The position numbers were made by a program, and so were the translations under genes. The notes under the pieces are model-generated. The model was given only the letters and a program-made list of their open reading frames with translations, was not told where the DNA came from and ran no database searches. DNA of 41,392 nucleotides from positions 1 through 41,392 of the forward strand of contig WQVF01000031.1 in assembly GCA_009781725.1 (NCBI GenBank), given 5' to 3'. Origin of the DNA: Defluviitaleaceae bacterium (GTDB lineage Bacteria > Bacillota > Clostridia > Lachnospirales > WQUN01). Positions 1-8,203 of this stretch are shown piece by piece; the first letter of the stretch is position 1, and each line of letters begins with the position of its first letter.

Positions 1-13
1 CGGAGGTGATGTC

Positions 14-1453
14 ATGCAGTTTACGACAGATACACAATATTTGCTGGTACTACTGAAAATAGGAAATGTTTATTCCCGTATCTATGACTACGGTTTAGGT
101 TTTATAACTGACCTAATTGTTGACATAGATGACCCATCGAGAAGCAGAATGTATGGTGAACCTCTGTCAATGCATTCACAGTTGACCTTTAATGGAAGCC
201 TTTCAAGGGAGAGAATACTGTCTCATGTCCGGTCATTGCCCAGAGACCCGTTTCCTTTACCGGCAAGAATGTTTATTACATCCGAATATCTTGCGGATAT
301 AATAAACGGTTCGCCATATGTCTTAGTTATTGAAATAAACGAGCCGAGGCGTTTATGCGGAATGGGACCTGACGCTATTGTATCAACTGATATTTATTAT
401 GTCACTATTGTTGAGGTGCTAAAGGGGAACATGCAAGTCGGAGATGTATTGCGAGTTATCTTTTATGCCGGTACTGTCTTCACTGGAGAGACACATATAG
501 TCTCAATTTGGCACACTGACCCAGATGCAATAACTCCATTTTTCTACAGATTCACCTCCCGCAACAGCCTTCACTGCATGGAGCAGCGTGATGAAATAAT
601 GGCAATAATCCGAGGCCCAAGCCGCCCCGCAACCAGTTCCTCAGCTACGCCAACCCCATCCCCAACCCCCGAGCCGTCGCCCACACCAACGCCAACCCCC
701 GTACCCGTGCCGGCCGGCCCTTCAAGGTTTAGTGCATCACCATACGACCCAGATATATCCGGAACTATGAGACTGGAAAACCTATCAATCGACTTACCAG
801 AAGATTTTGTATCCGCAAAGCTTGAGATTGACGAACTCAACGGTATGTTCTTGCAAGATGAGATGCATCGTTTGATAGCAGATGCAGGTATTTTTCTTGC
901 TCATTCTCTTATTAGCGTATATATAGGCGATTTAGATTTAAGTGATGAGCAGCTGTTGATGTTTAGAGGTTTTGAGGTTAACCCAAACAGTGGGGAGTAC
1001 ACAATCATCCCTGGCCGATTCTCAGCAGACCGGGATTATTTCTACTTTGAGTTTATGGGCTCAGGGATTATCGGTGCTATATTCTACGAGCTGCCTACAC
1101 CCCTGCTGCGCCTGACAATTAACCAATACCGCTACTATTATCGCGGCACCCCACAAACAAGTGATGCTGCGCCATTCATCACCCAGAATCGCACCATGGT
1201 ACCCATACGCTTGGTATCCGAAGCCCTGGGTGCAACCCCCCGTTGGGATAGGTCAAACCGTACAGCGTATATCTACTATAATGATACAGTGCTTCGCCTG
1301 CCTGTCGGTGAACCACTGCCCGAAGACATGGGTACACCGTTATTGCGCAATAACCGAGTCCTGGTGCCTCTCCGCTTTGTAATCGAGAACTTTGATGCCT
1401 TTACTTTCTGGGATAGGGAGACTCGTGAGGTTACGGTTTATGTTTTGGATTAA
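14..1453 (+). CDS. Surface protein with C-terminal copper amine oxidase-like (stalk) domain
   Basis: The last ~110 residues carry the stalk-domain pattern: NRTMVPIRLVSEALGA followed by a second half with NNRVLVPLRFV, a domain common on cell-wall proteins of Clostridia. A Pro/Thr-rich linker of PTPSPTP type (residues ~205-235) separates it from an N-terminal region containing VTIVEVLKGNMQVGDVL, a motif seen in exported Firmicute proteins that I cannot assign to a function. A GGAGG at 2-6 sits 7 nt before the ATG, so the start looks usable. However, the protein then has no signal peptide, which is odd for this family, and the frame is open to the window edge. A longer protein starting upstream of the window is therefore possible. 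An intrinsic terminator follows. Confidence 0.75.
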   Translation: MQFTTDTQYLLVLLKIGNVYSRIYDYGLGFITDLIVDIDDPSRSRMYGEPLSMHSQLTFNGSLSRERILSHVRSLPRDPFPLPARMFITSEYLADIINGSPYVLVIEINEPRRLCGMGPDAIVSTDIYYVTIVEVLKGNMQVGDVLRVIFYAGTVFTGETHIVSIWHTDPDAITPFFYRFTSRNSLHCMEQRDEIMAIIRGPSRPATSSSATPTPSPTPEPSPTPTPTPVPVPAGPSRFSASPYDPDISGTMRLENLSIDLPEDFVSAKLEIDELNGMFLQDEMHRLIADAGIFLAHSLISVYIGDLDLSDEQLLMFRGFEVNPNSGEYTIIPGRFSADRDYFYFEFMGSGIIGAIFYELPTPLLRLTINQYRYYYRGTPQTSDAAPFITQNRTMVPIRLVSEALGATPRWDRSNRTAYIYYNDTVLRLPVGEPLPEDMGTPLLRNNRVLVPLRFVIENFDAFTFWDRETREVTVYVLD

Positions 1454-1473
1454 GTGATATACTCTTGCATGAT

Positions 1474-1510
1474 AAAACCCCTTGAAAGCTTTGCATTCGA
1501 GGGGTTTTTG
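1474..1510 (+). terminator. Intrinsic terminator after the stalk-domain gene
   Basis: AACCCCTTGAA pairs with TTCGAGGGGTT (one G-T wobble, 11 bp) around a 9-nt loop and is followed by a T run. It lies about 20 nt after the stop codon at 1453. Confidence 0.85.
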
Positions 1511-1592
1511 CTTGTTGCGTTCTGCATAGGTAATAACTATCCAAAAGCTGAAGGAAAAGGTAAGTAATTACTCATGAAAGTTAGCGTATTCT

Positions 1593-2219
1593 CTATTCTC
1601 CTGAATTTATTATCGACTGTATTTTTGTTTTCAATAAATCTATCCCAACGGTGTTGGATGCGCCTTCGGGGATTATTATATCTGCGTATCGCTTTGATGG
1701 CTCTACAAATTGGTGATGTGCGGGTTTTACATAGTTTAAGTATTGGTCAATGACTGAGTCGAGTGAGCGTTCTCGTTCTATTATATCCCGGCGTATCCGT
1801 CTTATTATTCGTACATCGTCATCTGTGTCTACATATACTTTTATGTCCATTAGATTCCGGAGTTTTTTGTCTTCCAAAATCAAAATACCTTCTATTATAA
1901 TGACATCCTGGGGCTCTTGATGGATTACCTCAGTTGAGCGGGTATGAGTCGTATAATCATAAACTGGGATGCGGATTGCTTTGTAATTTTGCAAATCCTT
2001 TAGATGCTTTAATAATAACTCTGTTTCAAAGGCCATTGGGTGGTCATAATTTGTTTTAAGACGCTCATGAAAGGTCAGTTGCGATTGGTCTTTATAGTAG
2101 GAGTCATGTGCAATCAGAAGAATAGAATGATTGGCAAAGCTCTCTACAATTAACTTGGAAACGCTGGTCTTTCCGCTTCCCGACCCTCCTGATACTCCGA
2201 TAATTACAGGCTTTCTCAT
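1593..2219 (-). CDS. udk: Uridine kinase
   Basis: Phosphorylates uridine and cytidine to UMP and CMP in the pyrimidine salvage pathway, in the cytoplasm. The N-terminus has the P-loop [12 protein letters not shown]. Further family signatures are [27 protein letters not shown] and the Walker-B-like [10 protein letters not shown]. At ~208 residues it matches the usual length of the family. I chose the ATG at 2219 because an AGAGGGG sequence lies 8 nt upstream. The alternative GTG at 2252 adds 11 residues and lacks a good ribosome binding site. The gene stands alone on the minus strand and diverges from the AraC-type gene at 2491. Confidence 0.93.
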   Translation of the reverse strand: MRKPVIIGVSGGSGSGKTSVSKLIVESFANHSILLIAHDSYYKDQSQLTFHERLKTNYDHPMAFETELLLKHLKDLQNYKAIRIPVYDYTTHTRSTEVIHQEPQDVIIIEGILILEDKKLRNLMDIKVYVDTDDDVRIIRRIRRDIIERERSLDSVIDQYLNYVKPAHHQFVEPSKRYADIIIPEGASNTVGIDLLKTKIQSIINSGE

Positions 2220-2461
2220 GGGTGCAGCCCCTCTGACAATTATTTTGTACACGATTTATTACGATAACATCTTAATTTTAGCTTTGATGGTCTGTATGGT
2301 CAAGTTTGCAAAACCGCGCTCTCCCTCCCACAAGGCCAGTGGCAAATAGAGTGTTTTTGCGAGCGACAAATAGGGCGGCTTTGACCAAAGTGACAAAACC
2401 GGAAAAGTAACGCTCAACAGTATTGGGCGTGAAATGTTGCGCGTTTTTGCTTGGTTTGCCC

Positions 2462-2467
2462 TATAAT
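2462..2467 (+). promoter_or_regulatory. -10 box of the AraC/GyrI regulator gene
   Basis: A perfect TATAAT ends only 7 nt before the GGAAGGAGGG ribosome binding site, so the 5' leader would be very short. The best -35 candidate is a poor TTGCGC at 19 nt spacing, which suggests activator dependence. The same layout recurs before the other two AraC-type genes (17424 and 19911). The rest of the 270-nt divergent gap up to udk shows nothing further. Confidence 0.5.
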
Positions 2468-2490
2468 TGATTTTGGAAGGAGGGAATGCT

Positions 2491-3435
2491 ATGGAGTGGT
2501 TGGCACGGATGAACGCAACGCTGGATTATATAGAAAGTAATCTTTGCGGTGAAATTGATTACGGCGTGCTTGAAAAAGTCGCTTGTTGTTCTGCACATAC
2601 GTTTTTCAAGATGTTTTCTTATGTTGCGGATGTGTCCCTTTCGGAATATGTAAGAAGAAGGCGGTTGACGCTGGCAGCACTAGAATTGCAAAGTGGTGAT
2701 GTAAATGTGATTGATGTAGCTGGAAAATATGGCTATGAATCGCCTGTATCCTTTGCTCGTGCATTTCAAGTTTTGCATGGTGTCACACCAACACAAGCAA
2801 AAAAGAGTGGTATTAATCTAAAGGCATATCCTCGTATCTCTTTCCAAGTTTCGATTAGTGGAAAGGAGCAAATGGATTATCGAATTGAGAAAAAAGATGC
2901 CTTTCAAGTATTTGGCATTGAGGGGATATTCAAAACAGATGAAAGGGGCGAACCCCCAAGAACTCCCGCTGATTTGTGGGCTGATTGCCATGCCAATGGC
3001 ACTGTTGCAAAGTTAGATTTGGACGCCGGAAAGTTGCCCGGGTTTGTTGGCAAAAACTTAGACAGTGTACACGGGATTTGCAGTTACAAAGAAGTTAGCA
3101 CCGGCGAATTTCCTTATATGATTTGTGCATTTATGGGCGAAGACAGCCAGCCCCACGGATATACGGTCCTAGATGTACCAGCGCATACATGGGCTATATT
3201 TCCTTCTGGAAAGTTTGGCTGGGATAATTTCGACACAGTTATTGAATCTTTGTACAAGCGTTTTTTTGGTGAATGGCTGCCCACATCACAATTTGAACAG
3301 GTTGGCGGGTTGGATTTAGAGATTTATGGCGGTGATGAGGAGTTTGGATATTTTGAACTCTGGTTTGCCGTGAAAAAATTGGACATCTTCGGAAATAGGG
3401 CAAAACAAGCTGAACTTCAAGCTTATTTTCCCTAG
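2491..3435 (+). CDS. AraC-family regulator with GyrI-like effector-binding domain
   Basis: 314 residues. Residues ~1-105 form a double helix-turn-helix of AraC type: the first recognition unit lies around EKVACCSAHTFFKMFSYV, followed by LSEYVRRRRLTLAALEL and the second unit DVAGKYGYESPVSFARAF with the typical GVTPTQAKK ending. From ~125 on, MDYRIEKKDAFQVFGIEG begins a GyrI/AraC_E_bind fold of the kind that binds small hydrophobic ligands in SOUL/BmrR-like proteins. The start is set by GGAAGGAGGG, 6 nt upstream of the ATG. The gene ends 32 nt before a beta-lactamase-fold gene, so the two probably form an operon. It is a paralogue of the protein at 19911-20801 and shares the N-terminal half with 17424-18224. 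Confidence 0.88.
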   Translation: MEWLARMNATLDYIESNLCGEIDYGVLEKVACCSAHTFFKMFSYVADVSLSEYVRRRRLTLAALELQSGDVNVIDVAGKYGYESPVSFARAFQVLHGVTPTQAKKSGINLKAYPRISFQVSISGKEQMDYRIEKKDAFQVFGIEGIFKTDERGEPPRTPADLWADCHANGTVAKLDLDAGKLPGFVGKNLDSVHGICSYKEVSTGEFPYMICAFMGEDSQPHGYTVLDVPAHTWAIFPSGKFGWDNFDTVIESLYKRFFGEWLPTSQFEQVGGLDLEIYGGDEEFGYFELWFAVKKLDIFGNRAKQAELQAYFP

Positions 3436-3467
3436 TTTAGAAGAGGTCTACAGGAGGAAACAGGCAT

Positions 3468-4529
3468 ATGAACATAACAGAAAGAATGAACCACTTTAAT
3501 ATACCAGGTGTTGGATTGACCTATTTTGCTGATGGTGAAATTGGCTGGAGCAAGTATTTTGGAACTCTCGAAAAGGGTACAGATAACGTAGTTGACGATA
3601 ATTCTATCTTCCATGCTTGTTCAATGTCAAAGATGATAACAGCCATATGCGTGTTGAGGTTAGCACAATATGGAGAGCTGGATTTATACAAAGATGTAAA
3701 CGAATACCTTACATCATGGAAAATCCCTGATAATGAGTTTACCAAGAATAAGAAAGTCACTCTTGCAAACTTGCTGGCTCACCAAGCAGGATTGTATGAC
3801 CTAGAGGGCAGTTTTGCCCCATACAAAAACGGTGATTGTATTCCAAGTACTGTTGATATTCTTAGAGGCATAACACCGTATAACTCTGAAGAGGTTAGAT
3901 TGAAGTACGAGCCGGAAGCAGACTGGGAATATTCAGATGTGGGCTATTGCATTATTAGCCAAGTGATTCTTGATGTATTAGGTGAAACCATACCACAAAC
4001 GGCCAAGTGGGTTATTTTCAACCCACTTGGTCTAACACGGACATTCTTTTGGAAGCCTGGTAAAAATGACTATGACAACATTTTAATGGACGATTGCGCC
4101 ATAGGGCATAACAAGCATGGAAATGTAGTGAAAGAAGTCCGCGCCGCCTATCCTAATATCGAAGGAGCGGCATTGTGGACTACAACAAGGGAAATTGGGA
4201 GCATAATTATTGATTTGCTTAAGTCCTACCACGGCAAAGGCGGCTTGATTCTAAATCAAGAAATGGCGCGACTTATGCTGACTCCATACGGCTGTGCCGA
4301 AAATGCAGGCTTAGGTGTTTTTCTCTTCCCTGATTCAGACAATAAAGACAATTCATGCTTTATGTCCCAGGGCTGGGGTGTGGGTATGCAGTGCAAGCTC
4401 CGTGTTTACTATGAAGGGCAAAGGGGCGTTATCGTAATGACCAATTCCGACCCGGGCATGGACCAGAATGAATCTTTGATTGGTGAGGTTATTAAGTGTG
4501 TTTGTGAATCTAATGGAGTTGCTTTGTAA
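3468..4529 (+). CDS. Serine hydrolase of the beta-lactamase/penicillin-binding fold (class C-like)
   Basis: 353 residues. The SxxK nucleophile motif is S52-M-S-K55 within HACSMSKMITAICVL, and the second motif is Y155-S-D in place of the usual YSN/YAN. The region LAHQAGLYDLEG is the conserved LLTHTSGL-like segment. The third motif may be the GWGVGMQ segment near residue 300. There is no signal peptide, so it is probably cytoplasmic and more likely an esterase or peptidase of the EstB/PbpX type than a resistance beta-lactamase. AGGAGG lies 10 nt before the ATG. The neighbouring GyrI-type regulator suggests that a small-molecule ligand controls it. A terminator follows at 4675. Confidence 0.82.
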   Translation: MNITERMNHFNIPGVGLTYFADGEIGWSKYFGTLEKGTDNVVDDNSIFHACSMSKMITAICVLRLAQYGELDLYKDVNEYLTSWKIPDNEFTKNKKVTLANLLAHQAGLYDLEGSFAPYKNGDCIPSTVDILRGITPYNSEEVRLKYEPEADWEYSDVGYCIISQVILDVLGETIPQTAKWVIFNPLGLTRTFFWKPGKNDYDNILMDDCAIGHNKHGNVVKEVRAAYPNIEGAALWTTTREIGSIIIDLLKSYHGKGGLILNQEMARLMLTPYGCAENAGLGVFLFPDSDNKDNSCFMSQGWGVGMQCKLRVYYEGQRGVIVMTNSDPGMDQNESLIGEVIKCVCESNGVAL

Positions 4530-4557
4530 GCTGACTTAACTGCGCTATTTCAAAACA

Positions 4558-4661
4558 TATAGCGAATCAATTCGAAATCAGTCCAGCCTGTCGCCGAAAA
4601 AGCGTTGAGGCGTCCGCTATTTTCGGCTCGATCTGGACTGTTTCTCATTTAATTCGCTATA
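4558..4661 (-). repeat. TATAG-type structured repeat, copy a (reverse orientation)
   Basis: 104 bp bounded by TATAGCGAAT and ATTCGCTATA. Read on the minus strand it gives stem 1 (13 bp), a conserved internal loop with TGAGAAA on one side and ATTTCGAA on the other, stem 2 CAGTCCAG/CTGGACTG, a small loop with GACA on its 3' side, then stem 3 CCGAAAA/TTTTCGG. It is the same length as copy b at 17261 and nearly identical in the arms, but the apical part differs. No coding content. Confidence 0.85.
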
Positions 4662-4674
4662 AATGCCCATTCTT

Positions 4675-4708
4675 ACAGGCAGGAGCATATCTCCCTGCCT
4701 GTTTTGTT
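4675..4708 (+). terminator. Intrinsic terminator after the serine hydrolase gene
   Basis: ACAGGCAGG pairs with CCTGCCTGT (9 bp) around an 11-nt interval and is followed by TTTTGTT. It lies downstream of repeat copy a and would end the AraC-hydrolase transcript. Confidence 0.7.
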
Positions 4709-4787
4709 GATGGCTTTGACAAATGCTTTCAGGTCATAGATTTATGCAAAGTGGCAAAGTCGCGCGTTTGTATGCCATTTGTTAAGT

Positions 4788-5297
4788 TTATATTTTATAC
4801 CTCGCTACGGTTTCGCCGCCGATTATGCGGCCGTCTTCTTTGAAGCCATAGTTAGCGAAAGTGGTTTTTGAGCCGATATTATCGGGCGCGTAGGAAGTGT
4901 AACAGTAAGGGGCATCGCCCTGGGGTTTTTGCTTGATGATGTCCATCACTTGGCGCACCACTTCTTTACCAATGCCGCGCCGCTGGTGGTTTTTGTCGAT
5001 AAATAAACGCCAAAAATAATAGATGGGATTGTGGTTGTCGTAGGCGTCTTCTTCGTCTATATAGGGGAAGAAATAGCCATACATAGCAAAGCCCACCATT
5101 TGGCCGTTATCATACACGGCGTAGGGTACGGCAATGGCACCCTTGCCTGTTTCGGCGTGGTTTTTGTTTTCGTCGTAGGCTTCGGCAAGGCTGATGGCGT
5201 TGTCGGCTACATAGTTTCTTTGCTCAGGATGTACTTCAAGTACTACGCAGGTGGGCATTTCTTCGCTTAAAATATCTATGGGTTTTAATGTAATCAT
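4788..5297 (-). CDS. GNAT acetyltransferase, BltD/spermidine-type
   Basis: 169 residues. The acetyl-CoA pyrophosphate loop is visible as QRRGIGK (residues ~105-112) after FIDKNHQ, and the C-terminal beta strand holds NYGFKEDGR. The N-terminal pattern VLEVHPEQRNYVADNAISLA and the block VGFAMYG resemble the Bacillus BltD/SpeG-like spermine and spermidine acetyltransferases. Transfer of an acetyl group to a polyamine or similar amine is therefore the most likely reaction. TAGGAG precedes the ATG. It starts 9 nt after a paralogue (5307-5804) and is the last gene of a probable ABC-class ATPase-GNAT-GNAT operon. The substrate is inferred from family resemblance only. Confidence 0.82.
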   Translation of the reverse strand: MITLKPIDILSEEMPTCVVLEVHPEQRNYVADNAISLAEAYDENKNHAETGKGAIAVPYAVYDNGQMVGFAMYGYFFPYIDEEDAYDNHNPIYYFWRLFIDKNHQRRGIGKEVVRQVMDIIKQKPQGDAPYCYTSYAPDNIGSKTTFANYGFKEDGRIIGGETVARYKI

Positions 5298-5306
5298 GGC
5301 AATCTC

Positions 5307-5804
5307 CTATAGTGGTCGTTTTACGATAATATCGTTATTGTCGGGGTTTACGGCTGCCCAGTTCAAATCGGTTCTTGAAAAATTTGCAGCGGTGTAAATG
5401 GTGGCACAGTCGTCTTCGCTGGGGTTGTACGTAGCAAATATAGCGGTGGCTTTGCCATGGGGTTTGGTTTCAATTTCTGATAATAGCAAATTAAGGGCTG
5501 TGGCTTCATACCCTTTGTTTTGATGGTTTTTATCCACCATAATCGGGTGAATGCGGTAGCATACTTCTTTAAAAATAGGGTGATTGGCAAAATAATTATA
5601 TGTGATTAAGCCTACCATATGCTCGCCGTCGTATATGGCGCGGCATTCGGCGGGTCTGCCGTTCTTGTTGTGTACATGCGCCCTTGCCAATGTAATGGCG
5701 TTGGTAGATACATGGTCGTCTTCATTTTTATGTGGCACTACATCTAGTGCGATGCACGTAGGCATTTCGGGGCTTGTTATTGTAATGGGCTTGAGTGTAA
5801 TCAT
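5307..5804 (-). CDS. GNAT acetyltransferase-like paralogue with altered CoA loop
   Basis: 165 residues. The N-terminus MITLKPI..SPEMPTC.ALDV matches the downstream gene almost residue for residue, which shows a tandem duplication. The position of the R/QxxGxG/A CoA-binding loop reads KNHQNKGYEATA: only the first Gly is kept, and the second Gly is replaced by Glu or Ala depending on alignment. Catalysis may be weakened or the CoA contact altered. AAAGGAGG precedes the ATG. It begins 33 nt after the stop of the ABC-class ATPase gene, consistent with co-transcription. The function is probably related to polyamine or amine acetylation, but this copy could be regulatory or degenerate. Confidence 0.72.
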   Translation of the reverse strand: MITLKPITITSPEMPTCIALDVVPHKNEDDHVSTNAITLARAHVHNKNGRPAECRAIYDGEHMVGLITYNYFANHPIFKEVCYRIHPIMVDKNHQNKGYEATALNLLLSEIETKPHGKATAIFATYNPSEDDCATIYTAANFSRTDLNWAAVNPDNNDIIVKRPL

Positions 5805-5836
5805 GAAATCCTCCTTTTATTTTTTGGGTGACTAGA

Positions 5837-7807
5837 TTATGGAGTTTTTTGCCACTTTATTTGCCTCATACGATTGATTGCCGCTAGTATATCGTAGCAT
5901 CGTGGCATATCCATAAAACGGTTCATACTGGTGAAGAAACCAGTGTCCACTAAGTCTAAACTATCCCTTTGAATTTGTGCATACAATGTCCTAACCGTCG
6001 TAACTATATCCATAATATTTTCGTCGCGTTTAACGATTGGACTGAGCCCGCGCATAGCCAATGCCATCGATTCTAAATCATCCACGCCCTCATTACCTTT
6101 TGCCAAATGTCGGAGAATAAAAGCCACTGCGTTAATTTGCGCTACGGTAGTAATGTCGTGAAGGTTTCGGATGTCTATGCGCTCGTCACCTATAATAATA
6201 AAACCTGTATCAGAAACTTCTAATTTTTCGCGACTCATACCAATGGGATAAGCTGAAAAGCAGCCTGTCATGGCGCGGCGGTTTTCCCAATCGGCAACAG
6301 GCGGCAATTCCTGCGATGCGGGGGCTAATGATTTTGCATGAGCAGTCACTTCACACATTACAAAATTATCCATCATAAAGATGTCGTCTGCTACAGATAA
6401 ATACTCCCCGCTACCCCCTATGACCAATATCGTGGACACGTTTTTATCTGCCAATTCTTGTACTCGGTCGGTGAATGGTGTAATGGGTTCACTTTCAATG
6501 AGACGCTTCATTATCGCGTCCCGAATCATAAAATTTGTGGCAGAACGGTCTTCGTCAATAAGCAAAAGTTTTGCGCCCAAAGACACCGCTTCCATTATAT
6601 TTGCCCCCTGGGAAGTAGAACCAGATGCGTGTGTTGTGGAAAATGTCGCAGGGTCGCCACCGGGAATCCACTTTATGAATGGAGAAATATTCACAGCGGA
6701 TACAGCACGTCCATCTTCTGCGGTGATGGTGACGGCGGTATCGTCTGTGATGCAAAGCTCGCGCCCATCACCTTCGATATGGTTATAGATTCCTGCGGAT
6801 ACGGCATTTAACACGGTAGATTTGCCGGAATACCCGCCGCCTGTGATTACAACTACCCCGCGTTTTATTCCCATGCCCTTGATGCTCGCTATTTCAATTT
6901 CATGGTCGGGTGGACTTTGGAATGGGATAGCATTTGCAGCGGGTTTATCACTGCCGCGCTCCCTTGCTAGAATGCTACCATTGGCGATAAAGGCGCAATA
7001 GGCACTGTTCTGAAGAAAGTCGCGTATGACACTTTGGGTTTCTTCCAGCCTTAGTGCCGCACTCAATCCTTGAACATCAAATTCTTTAATAAAACGCTCT
7101 GTAGCATCAGGCATTTGGCTACACAACATCCTTGTGGCTCTATCCAACTTCATATGCGGCAGTTGGACTTCCATGCGAATGCACAAGCAAAAGATATCCG
7201 ACGGCGAGTCTTTTTCCGGGTCAACGTGAATGTTATTGCCGCCCAACTCCTCGTAGTTTTGGGCTTCTTGCATGGCAAAATAAGCTGCATTACGCAATAA
7301 TACTTTTGAGCCGGGTTCGTAGAGATAAAATTTTCCGTTATCCTTGTCTGGGCAGGAGCGGTTGGCGTACTCAGCGTTAATGGCCTCAAAATACGGCGTT
7401 ATTGCCCGCAGGCAAAAATCAGCCGCTCCAATGGTTGGTGTTTCAATGCCTAGTTTCTCCACCGGGATAGAGATGGTTATTGTGGGTCTGCCTGGAGCTA
7501 GCTTGTGTGTGCGGTCTAATGTATAAGCTATCCCGTTGTCCCAAAATGTAGGAACCCGCCATGTTTCCGACCTATCGTCCCGCCCAGCAAAACTTACAGA
7601 ACATTCACAGTCATACAAATCCCTTTGTACCACCTGTACCGTAAAATGTTGCAATTTCCCTTGTTGTAACAGGTCACCATCCCTGCCTACTTTTCCCTTA
7701 TACTTACGTCCATCTCCATCAACTGCTGCTACTGTATAGCGGTATGTGGTGGTTCTGTTGTCCGTATCTTTTATACGGTCAAAGTAATAACGCAGTCTTT
7801 TTAACAA
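5837..7807 (-). CDS. ABC-class P-loop ATPase of the COG3044 (ABC_ATPase) family
   Basis: About 656 residues. The central P-loop VVITGGGYSGKSTVLNAV, the following block GIYNHIEGDGRE and the Walker-B-like KLLLIDEDRSATNFMIRD are hallmarks of the predicted ABC-class ATPase family. That family is soluble, lacks membrane domains, and has no settled function that I know of. The block THASGSTSQGANIMEA lies between them. A GGAGG overlapping the ATG at 7822 is ideally spaced for the TTG at 7807, so I place the start there. The ATG at 7822 or 7873 would add residues but lacks a ribosome binding site. Upstream are a leader ORF and a terminator hairpin that probably control expression. Downstream are two acetyltransferase genes in the same orientation. 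Confidence 0.82.
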   Translation of the reverse strand: MLKRLRYYFDRIKDTDNRTTTYRYTVAAVDGDGRKYKGKVGRDGDLLQQGKLQHFTVQVVQRDLYDCECSVSFAGRDDRSETWRVPTFWDNGIAYTLDRTHKLAPGRPTITISIPVEKLGIETPTIGAADFCLRAITPYFEAINAEYANRSCPDKDNGKFYLYEPGSKVLLRNAAYFAMQEAQNYEELGGNNIHVDPEKDSPSDIFCLCIRMEVQLPHMKLDRATRMLCSQMPDATERFIKEFDVQGLSAALRLEETQSVIRDFLQNSAYCAFIANGSILARERGSDKPAANAIPFQSPPDHEIEIASIKGMGIKRGVVVITGGGYSGKSTVLNAVSAGIYNHIEGDGRELCITDDTAVTITAEDGRAVSAVNISPFIKWIPGGDPATFSTTHASGSTSQGANIMEAVSLGAKLLLIDEDRSATNFMIRDAIMKRLIESEPITPFTDRVQELADKNVSTILVIGGSGEYLSVADDIFMMDNFVMCEVTAHAKSLAPASQELPPVADWENRRAMTGCFSAYPIGMSREKLEVSDTGFIIIGDERIDIRNLHDITTVAQINAVAFILRHLAKGNEGVDDLESMALAMRGLSPIVKRDENIMDIVTTVRTLYAQIQRDSLDLVDTGFFTSMNRFMDMPRCYDILAAINRMRQIKWQKTP

Positions 7808-7839
7808 ATTTACTTCCTCCATTTTGCGGAGGTGCACAA

Positions 7840-7871
7840 AATAAAAACGCCGCTGATAAAACCAGCGGCGC
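7840..7871 (-). terminator. Attenuator terminator in the leader of the ABC-class ATPase operon
   Basis: On the minus strand CGCCGCTG pairs with CAGCGGCG (8 bp, 7-nt loop) and is followed by TTTTTATTTT. It lies between the leader ORF (7896-7967) and the ATPase start, so it must be read through for expression. CGCCG inside the last codons of the leader ORF (near 7900-7906) could instead pair with the CGGCG of the 3' arm and act as an antiterminator. CCTCC/GGAGG just downstream can also hide the ATPase ribosome binding site. Confidence 0.7.
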
Positions 7872-7895
7872 AAAAAAGACGTAGGTAAAAAAGAC

Positions 7896-7967
7896 CTAAA
7901 TCGGCGCGGACAAAATGGTTTTATCTAATATCAAATGTGGATGATATGACTGTCTTCGTGTTTTCAT
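7896..7967 (-). CDS. Putative 23-residue leader peptide
   Basis: ATG at 7967 preceded by AGGAGG with 9-nt spacing. The peptide begins MKTRRQSYHPH, ends ILSAPI and stops at TAG. It is basic at the start and resembles no protein family I know. Ten nucleotides covering its start (GGACAAAATG) are an exact complement of CATTTTGTCC near its end, so the start region can fold onto the end of the ORF. Its position just before an intrinsic terminator suggests that ribosome movement over it decides whether the downstream operon is transcribed. Translation is inferred from the ribosome binding site only. Confidence 0.55.
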   Translation of the reverse strand: MKTRRQSYHPHLILDKTILSAPI

Positions 7968-8049
7968 TTTGTCCTGCCTCCTAAATTTTATTTTTGCATC
8001 AAAGAAAACATATCATGTTTGCTTGATAAATGCAATGATAATTTTTGAT

Positions 8050-8107
8050 TATATAGTCGTTCTCTTTTAAAATGAGTTTGCTCATTTTAGAGATGAACGA
8101 CTATATA
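8050..8107. repeat. TATAG-bounded palindrome 1
   Basis: TATATAGTCGTTC (8050-8062) is the exact complement of 8095-8107, with an inner hairpin AAAATGAG/CTCATTTT around a 4-nt loop. It shares its last TATA with the next palindrome. The ends resemble those of the larger TATAG repeat family (copies a-e), though the interior is different. Confidence 0.7.
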
Positions 8108-8157
8108 GTGATTCCCCTTGTAAAAAAGTAAGCTTGTTTTCAAGGGGAATCACTATA
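8104..8157. repeat. TATAG-bounded palindrome 2
   Basis: A perfect 17-bp inverted repeat, TATAGTGATTCCCCTTG at 8104-8120 against 8141-8157, around a 20-nt AT-rich loop. It overlaps palindrome 1 by TATA, as if one element had inserted at a TA end of the other. It lies between the divergent ATPase leader and the uvrA promoter. Confidence 0.75.
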
Positions 8158-8188
8158 ATTGTGAATAGAAATTTTCTAATCGAGTCAC

Positions 8189-8202
8189 AGAACGTATATT
8201 CC
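8189..8202 (+). promoter_or_regulatory. Candidate LexA (DinR) box of uvrA
   Basis: AGAACGTATATTCC matches 12 of 14 positions of the Gram-positive SOS box CGAACRNRYGTTYC. It ends one base before the -35 hexamer at 8204, so bound repressor would block RNA polymerase. uvrA is a usual member of Firmicute SOS regulons. Confidence 0.6.
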
Positions 8203-8203
8203 G

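Noticed and set aside
571..840. Minus-strand frame with Gly/Val-rich repeats
   Set aside because: It is the complement of the Pro/Thr-rich linker of the stalk-domain gene; the low-complexity codons keep the frame open.
3468..4529. True resistance beta-lactamase
   Set aside because: No signal peptide and a YSD in place of YSN; more like the cytoplasmic esterase/peptidase branch of the fold.
4558..4661. Repeat copy a as a transcription terminator
   Set aside because: No T run follows, and the same element occurs in unrelated positions and orientations; the true terminator is at 4675.
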